Assembly (NCBI GenBank): GCA_037074705.1
Contig: CM073591.1
Span: 63,909,397-63,973,396 of the forward strand
DNA length: 64,000 nt
Origin: Zhengitettix transpicula
Lineage: Eukaryota; Arthropoda; Insecta; Orthoptera; Tetrigidae
Direction of reading: 5' to 3'
Under the pieces are notes generated by a model. The model worked only from the letters and a program-made list of their open reading frames with translations, had not been told where the DNA came from and did not search any database. The position numbers were made by a program, and so were the translations under genes. Of this stretch, positions 12,832 through 27,482 are shown piece after piece; within the stretch, counting starts at the first letter, position 1; every line of letters starts with the position of its first letter.

Positions 12832-15800
12832 TCCCAATACGAATTATTAACAGTCGAGCGACGCCAATCTAATTGTTTGATAGACATTCGTAGAAACTCA
12901 CTGGTGATTGTGATACTTTCTTTTTGAAAGGTAAAGGCATCAAATAATTATATTATCATCAATTGAGTTCTTGACAGATTATCAAAAAAAAGTATTACTC
13001 TGAATGATAACGCCTTTACAGTGTAATTTCAGGGAAAACATTTGTTTGGTTTATAGTAGCTTGTGACAGAACATGATTATAAATATACATTGGCTTGCAG
13101 CTCGTACAACTACCAAATAACTTATTGGATGGGAATTAATTAATTTAAGTGTTCCTACACGTCTTCGTCATTAGAGAGACGCGTTGCGATAGAAACTCTC
13201 GCCTTTATGCGACTCAGTCTAAACAGCAATTCTTTATTAATAGTATCCGAAATTAAAGGATCACAATAACTTTAAAAACAATCATTTACAAGTCTAAAAT
13301 TGCATTCAACATATACGCCTGCGTTTTTTCCTACCCCCTAGGAACGTCGTTGTGAACACAAACAGGATACCGTAATTTACGCACACTAATAGGTACGAAA
13401 GGTTATTGTTAAATAACATAAAAGTGACAAATCGCATTTAACAGGAAATTCAATAAATACATCCTGTCAGTATATTCCCGATTTTTTGCTTCACGGATTG
13501 ACCAGATCTTAAACTAATTTGACTTATGTCCGTAAAGTTCAGGCAATTTAGATTATTCGGAACCTCATCGTAATGTGCATATAAGTATCATACTAACAAT
13601 ATAATAAGATAAAAAAAACGAAATATTTGGTTCCTGCAGCGAATATCTTAACTCGATCACACGATTAGTAGCACCAACGTTCGCCATAAACAATAACATT
13701 GAATATTAGAACAATGACACAAATACGCAATATTTATTCGAAAGGAAAAGTGCAATGAGGCCACTTAAGGTAGTCAGTAAGTTGTTTTCTTTCCAATTTT
13801 TTGTATGAAAACAGCGGAAAATAATTCAATGGTGTTGAATAAATTTCTCTTAAAATCGATATTTCAAGACACTTCCTTCCTTGTGTGATTCATGCTTCAG
13901 GTTGCAACATTTTAATATCCCGTTGTGAAACCGATCTTATCTTTGTTTATCCGTTCATTTACGTGCCACAGCAATACTATTATGGAAGTGTGTATATATA
14001 TACATTCATATCCAATTATCAGGGAATGAACCACCAAATTAAAACTAGCTTACAGATACCGTACTCTACATTAGATTTGAAATATGTATATAAATATTCA
14101 TATTGTTTAATGCATATAAAAAGTTGATATATAATTAGGGTTTATAGCTTAGTCTAAGGTCAAACAAAAATGCCCTCGAATTTAATAATCGAAATAAATA
14201 AATTTTAACACATGTAAGACATCCCAACAGTAGAGGTAATTTTTCAATACTGGCCAAACAAAAAGCATTTTCTATAATATTTCATCCTGAACATCGTAAT
14301 AAAAATCTGTTTAACTTTAATCCTGAACACGAAAAGACTTTTACTTTCTTTCACAATATTTCTGTACGTCTCCATTGTTTTTTACTCTTAAATAATATTA
14401 TTCTATAAACAAAATGTTTCGAGATGCTAGCTATACGTCATCAATAAATAGCTTAGCTCAACCTGGAAAACACACAAAGTAAGCGTATTTAACACATTGT
14501 TAAAATAACAATTATCGAGAAACAAATATTTATACACCGAAAATATTTTCACGAAACAATTATTCTCTACACGGCTGACCAGACACAGTGTACAAGATTC
14601 GATTTCAACTTACAAGCACAGTATAAATACTGTACCGTGAAATATTAAGCGGGAGATGATTTATTTATACAAGTAGATTTTTTTATTGAATATTAATTAA
14701 AATCATAAACCGCAATTTCGACATGCTTTGTTGAATCACATTTAATTGTAAGAAGAATATACTTTTCCTTTACAAGTGACACTATTTAGGGCGCAATGAG
14801 GTAACACAGCAAGGCGGAAGGATTGTCCAACGACCGGCAGGAGGCAGTAAAATTATCGTGAACTCGAAGCGTGAAGTCGCTGAGCGAATAATACAGCCCA
14901 CGGTGGGAACGTCACAAAGACATGAAGTCACTCGTCACGCTGGGTGGAGCTGCTATTTTCACATATCCACCGTACGTACAAGCTAAAAAATTATAGATTG
15001 TTTGAAAATTTAAACAATTAAACAGAAAGTTAAGCAACTATGTTTTCAACACATGCGGCACACTTTCTACGTCTTACTGTATGTTTTCAGCGTTTCTAAG
15101 ACAGAATGTTGAGCCAGAGTACCACATAATTTACGTAAAAGAATTTCTCCTCGTTTTAAGTCCTAGAGCCACAAAATTTAAAGTACCAATCCTTTCGTTA
15201 AAATTAGCCAAATATTATTTTAACGACAAAAATATGTACAATATTTAAATTATCGACTTACATTTGTGCGAATTCGGTGCTAGATTTAGGCAATTGTGTA
15301 AAATTCTAGATGAACATGAGAACTCAGCCACCAGTTATTCGTGAGGCAATACAAAAGACTTAGCAGCAAACACATGAGAAGTTGAGTATAATTTATTAAA
15401 ATTCTATACGAATAACCAAATAATTTTCCGCAAAGTGCCGCTCGCCCGACAGCATAAATTATTAATCCAGAGCACAAAGTGACAGGCATTAGCAAACAAT
15501 GCTTAGTAATACGCGCCCACTCCAAGCAGCCGTATAGCGCCAAGTCAATAAAAAGAGAAAAATAATTAGCTCATTTGGCATTGCTGACAGAATATCATGT
15601 GGAAGCCCGAAATGTATAGGCCAACCACTTCATAGCTGATGTTTCAGAATAACTATCGATACACTTTGGCGGCATTGAGTGGTTGGCAGTGAAAGTTATT
15701 TCTCGGAGTCTCTAAGATTATTTGTGACAGTCATTATTCTTTATTCTTCCAAAATTTCCGCTAATTTCAGACATTAGACTATTACAATATTACAATTGTA

Positions 15801-18711
15801 GGTCGCCGTGTTCATTGTTGTTCAAAGCATTACCGAAAATGTATTCAATTTTATTTATACAAATTGTTTCGGGAAACATTTTAAATATTAAAGATAATGC
15901 CAAATTTATGATTCATTTTTAAATCTGTTAGAAGACATACTGTGAATTATTACAGGGAAATAAGTAATAAAGTCTTAGCGCGCATGTTACGTAATCGATG
16001 AAACTACGCGCATTCATTTAAAAAAAATGTTAATAAAATATAAGCTATTTATTTCACTAATTAAACCACGTATCGTCTATGAAAGATGAAGGTAATAAAA
16101 ATTATCTCAGATCTTTGGAACTTTCTAGAGAATTCCAAATGCCGGGAAAAGAAAGGTCATCTGGTGGAATTCTGTATTACGTTCTCTATTATGACTGAAT
16201 GAGTGTAGAACTGAAATGATTTCTTCTTGTTCATTAATTTATTAAACACGCCCTCAGAAGTATTCTTTAACTACCTAGGTATTTGTAGTTCCCTCACATC
16301 AAGCAGCTTAGATCATATATATTGCGTGTAAGTTCCCTTCTTTTACAAGAATTCTCACGTACACGTTTCCGCCTTAATCCTGTCTTGAACCTGCCGGAGA
16401 TGTTACACAAGTCACTTCTGGATGGCTTATGCAGTTTTTTTATTGTGAAGATCTAAATCACCGTAGGTTGCCCTCCGCTAAACGTTGGAATACTTGTTCG
16501 TATATAGTGCGGTAATATATAAAAAGCTCGATATATTATTATTTAAAACTTTATTTCATATATGGGGGTGCCATAAATTAAGATAATTTTCAGCTGTATG
16601 TATTGCACTTCAATAAAAACCAGATATATCATAGTGAATGAAGTACGTTTCAGCTTTATTTTACTATAATTATAAGACATCTTAGCTGAATTTATACAGT
16701 GGAATCTTGCACTTCTTATCCTCTTCTTTTGCGGGTTATAAAGAAATGAGAATATCATTTGACAATGTCAATATTATGACCATTGATTAATAGCAGAAAA
16801 ATTTATATAATAATATTCATTCGTTATTACTAATGTATTGAAATTTGTAGTTAATTCTCGTCACTAATACTGTCAACAATGTTTAAGGTTAGAAATTCTA
16901 AACTTATGAAACTGTACTTGTAATTAAGTGTTAAGAAATATATATTATATTTATAATATTATAATGTAAATATTACTTTATAAATGTGTTTATATTAATA
17001 GGTTGTAAGCTGCGGTAAAACGTTTCATGAATATCAATATAATTATTACTACAAATTTATCTGGGTTCTTTATAGGAGTATGCATAGCTAGATAAAAGTA
17101 ACGAGGACATAGTGAATTGCCAGATGGACGGTAAACGAATTTCTTAATTTATACTAAAATTATAGCAAATGTGAAAGGGTGGGCATTCGATATGTGGGAC
17201 TGAGAAATAAGGAGCACAGTGACCGACATAGATTTCACAAAATCGGATGTAAATGTGGCGTTTTTATAAGTCCAAATATATAAAATGAAGGCTGCGTCTT
17301 AAAAATTATAGTTTAAATGATCAAGATGGGATTATATTCTAGGTGAAGGAAGTTTAACATGCTTCCTGTCAGTTATGCAGCGCGACGGAACGAGTTCGGA
17401 ACGGAAGCAAGCAGGCTTTTGCTCACAAATTCCAGAATACTGCACTCATTGATTCCTTACATAAAACCATCCTTACATTGAAAAAATGACCCATAAAAAA
17501 AAAAGAATGAGTCACAAACGCGGAGGGAGATGGTTAAGTACTGTTAGGAGAACCAGGGCAGATGTTCTGAGCATCAAACTTAACCAAAAAGAACAAAACA
17601 TGAATGAATTTCTCAACTTGGAATTCTTGTTTATTGAGATGCTGAAAGTAACTTCAGCTGATCTCAAGTAGGCGGTTCAAACACTTGAAAATTATAGCCA
17701 CAAAAGATGTTTTCTTACAAGGAACGGTTTCTTTCATGTCATCTGAAAACGAATCAAAGACTCTCGTACAAACAAAACATTCGACTAAGCAAATAATGTT
17801 TTGAAAATTAAATTTCAATTTTATTGCTGATGTTCGCATCCGTGGGTTTTATTTTGAATTACTGTGTGGACAAAAACTCAATTTTTAGTATTATCATCAT
17901 TATAACAGACAAAACTACATTTATAACAGATGAACTCCCTGAACATTCTCGAGGCATCGTTCCTGCATCTTGTTTTAACGGTGTCTTTGACTGCTGTCAA
18001 ATTTATAAGAGGGTGATTTACAACAATGCTTTAAAAGCTTTGAATTAAATATGATTACGTCAAAAATTTGTAAAACAAAGCAACAATGAAGTCTTGGTTG
18101 AATGAAACAGATTCATGTTACTGTCAAACAATGCCTTTTGATATATTTATTTTCTGACTCTCTTTAGAACTATTCAAAATGAATGTTAATAACGATAAAT
18201 TGACAAAGAAATCTGTGTGTGTGGCAAGTATGTACAGGTAACTTGAACACGTCTTCAAAAATATATCGTTTTATTGTCATTGATATGTGGAGCAACGTAT
18301 AAAATAAACAATAAAAATAGGTCTTACAATGAGACGTTGACACAGTTACTTCATTAACTACTTGCATAAGCAAAGCCACCTCTAATGCAGGATATATAGT
18401 GACGCTGCCATGGCTGCACAATATCTCTTTCGCTTCCACAACGTTCTGATTGATGTATTGGTTCCATTAGTCCTCTACTGAGGAAATAAATACAGGACAA
18501 AGCAAATAAATTTACATAGTCAACATCCACAACAATAATGTACAATTGAAAATACATAAATTTAAGAATAAAGAAATATATATATATATATTGTGCCTGA
18601 GTTACACATATAATAATATAAAATGTAATAACTGGAGAAGTAATTGATATATTTATTAGCGGTTTGCTTCTACAAGTGTAACTAAAAACGATTTTTGTGT
18701 TTTCTTGACAG
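12832..18711. other. AT-rich DNA, no supported gene
   Basis: Only short frames are present. A GC-richer patch at 14790-14960 and another at 17380-17420 carry no recognisable domain or splice-bounded frame. A run of TA dinucleotides lies at about 18578-18592. Confidence 0.4.
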
Positions 18712-18990
18712 TTGGTACAGCGTGGGCAAACGCGCGTAACTGAAGGATTTCTTGGATCACGAGTTCCCAGATCACTGGACTGGTAAAGGTAGTCCATCGA
18801 TTGCTTGGCCCCCTAGAAGCCCAGACAATATGGTACTTGATTTTTTTCTGTGGGGATTTATCAACAATCAAGCGTATCAGACACCAGTTCGTGGTCTACC
18901 AGATCTGCGCCATCGTATTCGTGCAGCTATCACAAATGTTACCCCTGCAATTCTGCAAAACACTCGGAGAGAAGTGGAATAAAATATCTC
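18712..18990 (+). mobile_element. Mariner-like transposase remnant (C-terminal part)
   Basis: The plus strand encodes FLDHEFPDHWTGKGS, then WPPRSPDNMVLDFFLWGF, then LPDLRHRIRAAITNVTPAIL. This is the C-terminal catalytic part of Tc1/mariner DDE/D transposases of the insect type whose signature is WPPRSPDL.PLDFFLWG; the final catalytic Asp (VLDFF) is present. One frameshift near 18750 joins it to a short upstream piece. The N-terminal helix-turn-helix part and terminal repeats are missing. Confidence 0.75.
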
Positions 18991-21900
18991 CATTACTTCT
19001 CAGTTTATTACATAATAACACTGTATATATATTAATAAAAATAAACAGAAGAAAATTTGAAAAAGAGTAACTTTCTTAAAAGATGTTTGAACACTCTTTC
19101 CAACCGTATACGATTTACGAATTTCCCCCTGGCTTTACCGTGACACTTAAAGTTTATTTTCAATACTAACTTAATACACCAAAATAATTAAAAACAAATG
19201 TTTTAAACAGTAAATCGATTGATACTATAATAAGCGTCTTAGATTTACTGAGTCAAAAGTAATACTGCATAAAAGTTTTCAGACAAGGCGAAATGATCAC
19301 AAAATGACAGCGCGCCTCACTCTGTCCCGCAATCCTACTAAATTCTTGATTATATATCTATCACGCGATATACATTTACGATACAAACAAAAGTTTTGGA
19401 GCTGTGGTATGAAACTTTATGTAGGTATATGTGATGGTTATGTTCACAGTACAGCAGTAAATTTCAAAACGTATTGATAACAAATATGTAACGAACTTAG
19501 TATGAATGAACTAAAAATTGAGATGAGTTTAGCTTGCTATACGTTTTGTTTATCAAACACTCAATTACAGTGACTGACGGAAAGTTGTCAGTGTTAAATA
19601 CCAAATGTTATGGGTTAGTACTTATCTACGTCCCCGTTTCGAAGACAGGTTCGTTTTATGATTACGTGCATTGTGAAAGTAAGGACTAATTCACTCAATA
19701 CACTGTAATTTCAAATTTCAGTATTTAAGAACAAAACAACAAGTTTCTATAGTCAACGAGGTCGATGTCCCTCCGATGTGTCAAGATTCTCAGTTAAACA
19801 TGGAGACGGTAATCATAGATAGAGATTTAGTGTCATAGAGACCAATGTAGTTCACGGTTTCAACTAAACTTTTCGAATTGTTGTAATTCACTAAAATCGC
19901 ATTATAACTAAGAGAGATTCCACAGCACCAAATAACATAAAGAAATAGCAGCACAAGAAACAATAAGAGAACCTGATAAAAATAAACGTTAAGGTTTTGT
20001 CACCAATCGTTTATTGCTTTGTTAGTGATAAATTATGGATAATTTTAGCCAACCAATTGTTCTTAACAATATACAGAAATATATACGTGATTAGAAGAAT
20101 ATTTTTAATATCTGTATGCCTATGTATGATCAAATGTATTAAATAGGTTACACAGGCTTATTAAAAAAAAGAAATGTAATGTAACGAGATAAAAATATCA
20201 TAAGCTTTATTATAACTTATCATACCTTAAAACGGTAATCAATTTTTTTAGTATCTTTGAGCGACAGAACAGCGAAACACTAATTAATTTCATTGACGAC
20301 GGTTAAACTTCGGGGAAAAGAGGCCATCGACGGGGGGAACCGGAAGTATCCAAATGGGTGAATGTTCCAAGAAATGACAACTAAAGTTGGAGCTGGAAGA
20401 AATGTGACGACGTGGTTAAAGAAGTATTTTGAGAGAGTAATACAGAAGTGGTTACTAGAAGAACGAATGAAAGGAAATATGGGAGTCTAAAAGATAATCT
20501 GACAAAAAAAAGAGTATACGTTGATACAGAAATAGGAACATTATCTGAGAATTTATTTTTAAGTCCAGATCCGATTTATCGCTGCGAGGCCAGATTACTG
20601 CTATTCATATGCAACCAAAGAAATCTGCTTAATGGTCGCCCGTGATCGAGTATTAAATTCTAAGATCGAATATGTCACAGGTCTACGAATTTTTAATATA
20701 GTCACCATTTAATTTTCTAGTCAATACACATTTCATTTGCCACTTAACCAACGTTTAAACAATATACGTACTTCGTTGATTATTATTGATAGAACTGTTC
20801 AGATTCAGTAGCTTGATGAGAGTAAATTTTATTTACATTTCACTATAGTCAAATTGTGTGATTTTATGTAATTTTTTTATTTTAAGAAACTTTAATGCTG
20901 TTATGAAAACCAAAAATATATATCATTTTATTAATAAAAGCCTGTAATTATTACAGAAGGAACTGTGCATAGTTCCACCAACATGATGTTAAAAGGCCAT
21001 GTGTAACATTCTATGCCATTGTGTGTAAAACTGTTTAGAATAATAGAGAACAGGGAATCAAATTAGCTACACGATAACTGAAATAGTAGACGGTAACTCA
21101 ATAACTTAGGGTTTATTTAAGACAGTTTGGCATTGATAATTTCAGTGATTATTACTGCAGCTGTTAGCACGCCCGGACACAGGTATATTTATTACCAAAT
21201 TATCCTGGAGGAAGCAGTAACAATGTGGGTATAACATACGTCACATACTGCAGGCAGGTGATCAAACTCTCTTGCATAATACCTGTGATGGTTCATCGAC
21301 TTTGCTATTGCTCAATAGACTGCTACTGAGATAACATAGAAAACTCGACTCAGACAATGCAGATCGACTTCTCACCGCCGAGCTGAGTTTCAAGCGTAAA
21401 AGCTGCTAATGCGTCGCGTGATTAACACAGGTATCGTTAAGAGGCAATTAACCTGTTGCTCTGTCTGGCCGATCAATACGTAGCATCCCACCTCTTCGTT
21501 TCATACGTTGCAGAGCCTAGGATAGACTAAGAAGTGGTATCGATCACAACCAGGTGAAGGGGAACTAAGTGATGACGTTACTACGTTCACCGGCTCGAAA
21601 CGACGTGGAACAAAAACTGTCACAGAAGAGAACACGCAGTCTACCAACTTACGGCACATCTTACGGTCCGATGAATTCTGCAATTGGGTCGTTGTCCTAA
21701 CGTAAACGCATGCAATCACATACATCATCAACGATCGAATAATCTCACGTCTCAATTTACCTATTACAAACATTCAACAGAAAATAAAGCCGTGCAAACA
21801 CCACGAGTTTACTTGTCGATAATAGTTTACTGTATTCAGAAAGTAATCATATAAAGCAGTTCTTGAAAATATACGATGGCTCCGAATCTAAAACATAAAG

Positions 21901-24900
21901 ATAACAATTGTACAGAATTGAAAAAAATCAGGTTACTTTAGTTGCGATGTTTCTAATTTTTTCCCTGCATTTTGATTATTAAATTACATGAGAGAGCACA
22001 AAACGAACTCATTATATCAACATAGTATACACGTAAAGTAAATTTATCGGTTAAGGTCAAGTTCTGTACCTTATTTTACCTTTCGTACAATGTAATCCAT
22101 ATGGTTGGAATATGAGAAGTTTTTTTATAACCTCAACTAGTAGAGAATAGCCTGTGTGAGAATTCCTGTAATCGAACACCAGAACGAAGTGTTGGCTTCC
22201 TTGCACTAAGCAAGCTGGCGAACTGGTGTTTTGACACGTCGTTGCTGTAACCAACTTTTAAGATCAACTGCTTTAGTATTTCAAATTTTCATTATTAGTG
22301 GCGTTATTAATACGCTTCCAAATCAGCTAAACTTTTACAAAGGACCTCCGCAACAGTATATAACGGTTACTAAAAGCTACAGACTTGTTGTATACAATTA
22401 CTTAGAAATACTTAAATATTTTCATACTGCATAAATAAATTCATTAAAACCTTCTAAATTTCTACTTCTTGACACCGGTCCTCCAGACGTAGTACTTATC
22501 TATTACATTAAAACACAAAAACTTTCATTTCTGGCCTTATGAACAGGCTATCTTCACTTATATCCTACTTACAGTCTTATGATTTGGTTTGAGTACTGAA
22601 GTCCTACGTAGCCTTTGATGAATTTGTTATAACTGTTCATGCCGGAGGCCAATAAAATGATAGAATACCATTTCCACTACTTCAAATAAGACTCTATCAA
22701 ATGCTCCATTCTATATTTGCATACGCTTAAAAAGAAATTAAAACATTTATATACTTTCAAAAAATACTGAAAGTTATTGCAATTATTGCCTCAAAACTGA
22801 ATACATTACTTGAAATTTGATATATATCATTCCCTTTTTTCAACGCCGTAACATATACTACTACCATAAGATCAGCAAGAAATTGGTTCTTAACCATTAT
22901 ATTTAAATTTTGGAGAAATCTGCCTTTTAAGTGGACATTTCAATGAATTGGACAAAAAAATGTAAATTCTATAGTTGTCGCATTTTTATACCAACAAGAA
23001 AATAACTGTACATTATATTGTTCCACCCGATAATCATTTATTGACACTTATTTTTCCCTACGGTTCACTGCCATTGAACAATGTTACATTCGTCGCAGTT
23101 GAAGAGAGAACTGAATGAACAACACTTACTGTCCTTACTTTGGGGGTCATCCGATCGTTGAAATGTTCAAAGGTACAAGACAGAAGCAGGTAAAACTGCT
23201 GACAAATGCTGTTTCCAAAGTCGGTGGTGCATGAAAGCCATCGACCTGAAGGAAGCTGGAAGTAATCCAGCTCTCGCGCTCATCTATGTCTGTAATTTCA
23301 CTTAGATTAAGAGTTTTTTTAAAAAAAAAAAGGATGAGACACATTCAGGGAATATCGAGATACAATAACAGCAATGCAACTCAAGTAAACAAAGCCATTA
23401 AGTGAATATTGAAACGAGTAAATATTTGTATAAAACTAGTAAACGAGCTGTGATTATCGCATTTTTTTATCTTAAGGAATTGCGAACATTAATATATATA
23501 CATATATATGTGCGACACATGAATATAATACGTGGGGTTTCGATGGTGCAGTCACTAATAGCCGAATTTATTATTCTGAGGCATGTTGAGAAAATATGAA
23601 AGTTCATGTACCTTCAAGTTTAAAAGTGAAATTGAGCCAATTATATTCCATTACGACATCTATCAGGACTTCATTGCTACATAATTCTGTGAAAAACACT
23701 ACGTTTAAATAAATTTAACACACGCTGATTAGATAAGATCCGACACTATGACAAAACATTATTTACATTTCCATTGAGAATTAAATATTTCAGCGAGGAG
23801 TCCACCATTTTCGCGCATATATGGACTCGCAGATAAGGCGTGAGATGGTGATAGGGCAGGCTGCAAGACGAAATACAGTCGGCAAATCGTCGTACCGTGG
23901 CAAGCCGTTATCGATTCGTTGGCCCCGTTGCAACGGCGCTGCTTGCGATAGGCACTAACTGTGCAAAGATAGAAAGGTCAGCAACGTCAGGAAAAAGTAA
24001 CTAAAACACAAAGAGGCCTTCGTTTCTGCCGTACTATTGGTTGCACAGAGCAGCTATCTATGTATCAAAAAAAAAATTCTGATCAATAATAGTAAGGAAT
24101 GACACGTTACATCAGTATTACATAAAGGCAAAACTAATATTTTATAATAAAAATTACCAATGGTTCATAAAATTAACTACTGTTTACTTTTAGCTGATTT
24201 ACCATAATAAATTCAACTTGAAATAATCTATAATTTAGTAAAATAATAGTGGTTGTATTACAATATTGAAGAAAAATTAAAGGAATGGTATAAAAATTGA
24301 TATTGTTTAGCAAAAAAAGGGGAAAACTAAAAGAAAAAATCATTAAATCGACAAACGGAAAATGAAAAATGACGAAGAGGAGTAAGCTTGAAAGACGAAA
24401 AATATGTGCATGGTATTTCAACATGTTTGAGTGGACTTGTCACATAACGATAAATGAGTGGGGTAAACTGATTATTTTTTACGCGACGTGCCCACCGACA
24501 ATCGAAACCAGTGTTAATGAAATCACACGAGAGATTGATAGAACTTTACCAGCTTTCACTAATCTTCCATCCAAAAACTGTTTAATGACAGGTAGTTCTA
24601 GAATTTCCAGATACTGTGATATTAAGGAATTTTTAACGTTGAAGAACAGAATGAAGTATTCCCTGAAAATATAAGACAAGACACCGTCACCATATAGGGA
24701 ACTACAGAAACTTAAAATGTCAAGAATCTCAAACTATTAGATTCGCAGAAAAGCCACATAGTTAGATTCGTCTTATTAGACTAACAATCGAAAAGCTTTA
24801 GAGACATATCCTCAGAGCAATGGGGCAAGTTCAGAAACCAAATGTCTATTCAAACCCCATAAAAAAGGAAAATAATCAAGAAAATTAATAAATGAATTAT

Positions 24901-25582
24901 CAGTCCAGATACTCAAGTGAATATAGTAATAAATTCGTAAATTATCGGGCAATCAGGAGGTTGATCTGAAAATAAATAAAGTCTCAGGCCGGCGTGTCTG
25001 TAATATAAAAGTCGTAGTAGGTATCTCATTCGAAATATTTGCCGACTTAAATCATATTTTCCAAAATGGCGTTTTCGAATCTTCGTGCTGTTCACGCACC
25101 AAAATAAACTAATCTTCTGTACCGATGTTTCTCATGACCTCTTGACTAGCGAACGATCTACTCTAATTTAGAGCGTAGGCTAATTCGTTTGCTTCTACAA
25201 TCGTCTGTTTCGAGTTTTCATTTTTGTCGATCCTAAGATAAAACACGTATATATCACAAGTATAACGGACCCGGCTACCAATTTTCTGCGAAAAAAGTTT
25301 CTGCAAAAGGTTTTGAAATATTATTCATTATATTTTCAGCGAAAAGTGTCATGAATTTTAAAATGGTGACCAATCTCTTAAATTTGTTATTTCGTTGGAC
25401 TGATTATGTTTCGCGTATTGTGTTTTTAGGGATTGGTATGGTAATGAATAATTAAATAAGAACTCTTGCAGCTTTTACTTTGGAATCTTAATATCTACTG
25501 TATTTCTACAGCATTCTATAGGCAAGTATTATTACTAGAGCGAAAACCACGTTAGTGAGGAAGGAATGTCCAATTCCTAAAG
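18991..25582. other. AT-rich DNA, no supported gene
   Basis: Scattered frames of 60-100 codons match nothing I know. A CpG-rich patch at 23815-23960 has a minus-strand acceptor-like TTTCTATCTTTGCACAG but no clear donor or recognisable protein. Nothing else stands out. Confidence 0.4.
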
Positions 25583-26372
25583 CACGGGTCGCCAAACGGT
25601 AGCTGCGGGGGGTGTTTCTGGTGCCTCGTGAAATGTTAGTAGACAAAAGAGCGAATAAGGAATCCCAGAATTGATCATTTATTATAGTTATTAACTTTGT
25701 TTTTCGTCTTATAAAAGTGTGTATTATAACACTTGGCGACAATGAGACACTATATTTATGTACAAAAAAATTCAGGGGAAGAAATATAAGTTATTCGACA
25801 TACAATCATTTTCCGCTAAATTGGAGCCTTGGAAGACAAATTTAAAAAGTGGAGACGCCAAACGATTTTTTTCTGTCTCTTGAAGCACCTTGAAAAAAAC
25901 AAATGTTCATAACCCTTTTCAATCATAATGGTGCTAGAAGTTATATCTGATTTAAGAGAATAATTTCATTTCCGCGTTAAGGACGTCAAAAAATTACACT
26001 CCTCGCACAATTCACTGCATTACCTTTGTAGCATGTGAATGTAGAAGAATTTTCTGCCTGACTGACTAAAAAATTTAACGAATACGAGTCAGTACTTAAA
26101 ATTGAATTACTAGATCTACGAAATGATTTTACTGTAAAATCAATTCCAACGGACGAAATGTGGCTACTTCTACCAAAAGAAAAATATTCACAGTTATTCC
26201 ATGTGGCACTGACAGTGAAGACTTGGTTCATTTATTTGTTCTCATATTGTTGTAAATTTAACTTTGGAATTTCTAGAATTATAAGTATTAAGTAGGGAAC
26301 ATGGGTAGAAAGTTTATAAATAAATTTAATTGAGTAAGTAGCTCGCTTCATTAGCGAGTTTGGCGATCCCTG
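25583..26372 (+). mobile_element. Degraded hAT transposon with terminal inverted repeats
   Basis: The left end reads CACGGGTCGCCAAAC and the right end, reverse-complemented, reads CAGGGATCGCCAAAC: 13 of 15 bases match, with the CAGGG-type terminus of hAT elements. The 8-base flanks TCCTAAAG and CTCCAAAG agree at 5 positions, plausible for a decayed target duplication. Inside, the plus strand encodes broken transposase C-terminal sequence, including NEYESVLKIELLDLRNDF and LPKEKYSQLFHVAL, resembling the hAT dimerisation region found in GTF2IRD2/ZBED-like proteins. The 790-base length means most of the gene was lost. A subterminal hairpin (CTCGCTTCATTAGCGAG) lies at the right end. Confidence 0.7.
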
Positions 26373-27482
26373 CTCCAAAGGAAAGGAACTGCTGGGAGAC
26401 AGACGAGAACTGTGCTGAAGTCCTTTGTCTTAACTCTAATCCGAGGCTGCCTTTACACGCCGCAAATCCTCCAACAATTGGTCTCATTTAAGAAACGACC
26501 GTTCCCTTTATGATAGTCAGACGAATGACGGTCATTGTCCTGCACTGAAAGTGAACAACGATTTGGTCACTAGACCTAACACCACAGAAAATCCAAAAGT
26601 AGTACAGATATTGAAATTTGTCACTCACGTGGTTTCTTCTAAATTTGATATCGTAAAACTCTTTAAAAAATCGTAGAAGAATAAGGTAGCGTTGGGCAAT
26701 GGAGTGTTCCCAAGCGCGTCGATGTTATAAACCAAGGACTAGCAACAGTTTTATTGCGCAAGTGGGGTCTTCTTTCCCTGGGAACAAGGCGCAACGCAGG
26801 AAGAGTTCGAGGTCGACTTTGTTAACCCAACGCCGGTCAGTGTGAACATTGCAGAAAAAAGTATTAAAATATACGATGTAAGTCGTGACTATAGTGAATA
26901 CATATGTTAATTAATTAGGCGTCATATGAATCAGGTGACCTGCAGTTGATCTATAGCTCAGTTCTGATGTGGTGATCAGGCCAAACTACGAACAGTTGTC
27001 CGTGGAATCACAGGACGACTCGGGGAGAATTATAAATTTGTGGAGATGAGGACAATATCCCCTACTCAATTCGGTACTTACGTACCAAGAAACATCGTTT
27101 ATCGCCATGTTTCTTGCTTTAACGTCATGCCAAGCATCTCCCATGTTCATAATATGAAAATGTTATGCATTGCAGATAAGAAATAGTACGAATTAACTCG
27201 GTAAATACGGATGAGTTTAGCTTAAGTACCATGCAGTTAGGTAGCCAGGCATAGAGAAAGAGGATTGTTCATCGTAGGAAAGATTTACAGAAAGAAAACT
27301 TAAAGCAATAATATTTACACGTATAAGTGCACTAACACATTGCACGTAAAAGCAGGAATGTTGTTTAAACATCATTATTTGGCCCATAGGACGTTAATGG
27401 TTTTACGTGTCATAAGCAAATACATTACTTATTGCATAAAACAATTATTGTGTTACCACTTGCTTATAATATAGAGCATGTA
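26373..27482. other. Unassigned intergenic DNA
   Basis: No recognisable gene or repeat. A moderately CpG-rich stretch lies at 26690-26830. Confidence 0.4.

Noticed and set aside
18170..18797. Overlapping minus-strand frames of 89 and 147 codons
   Set aside because: No domain or splice support; partly antisense to the mariner fragment and crossing a TA run.
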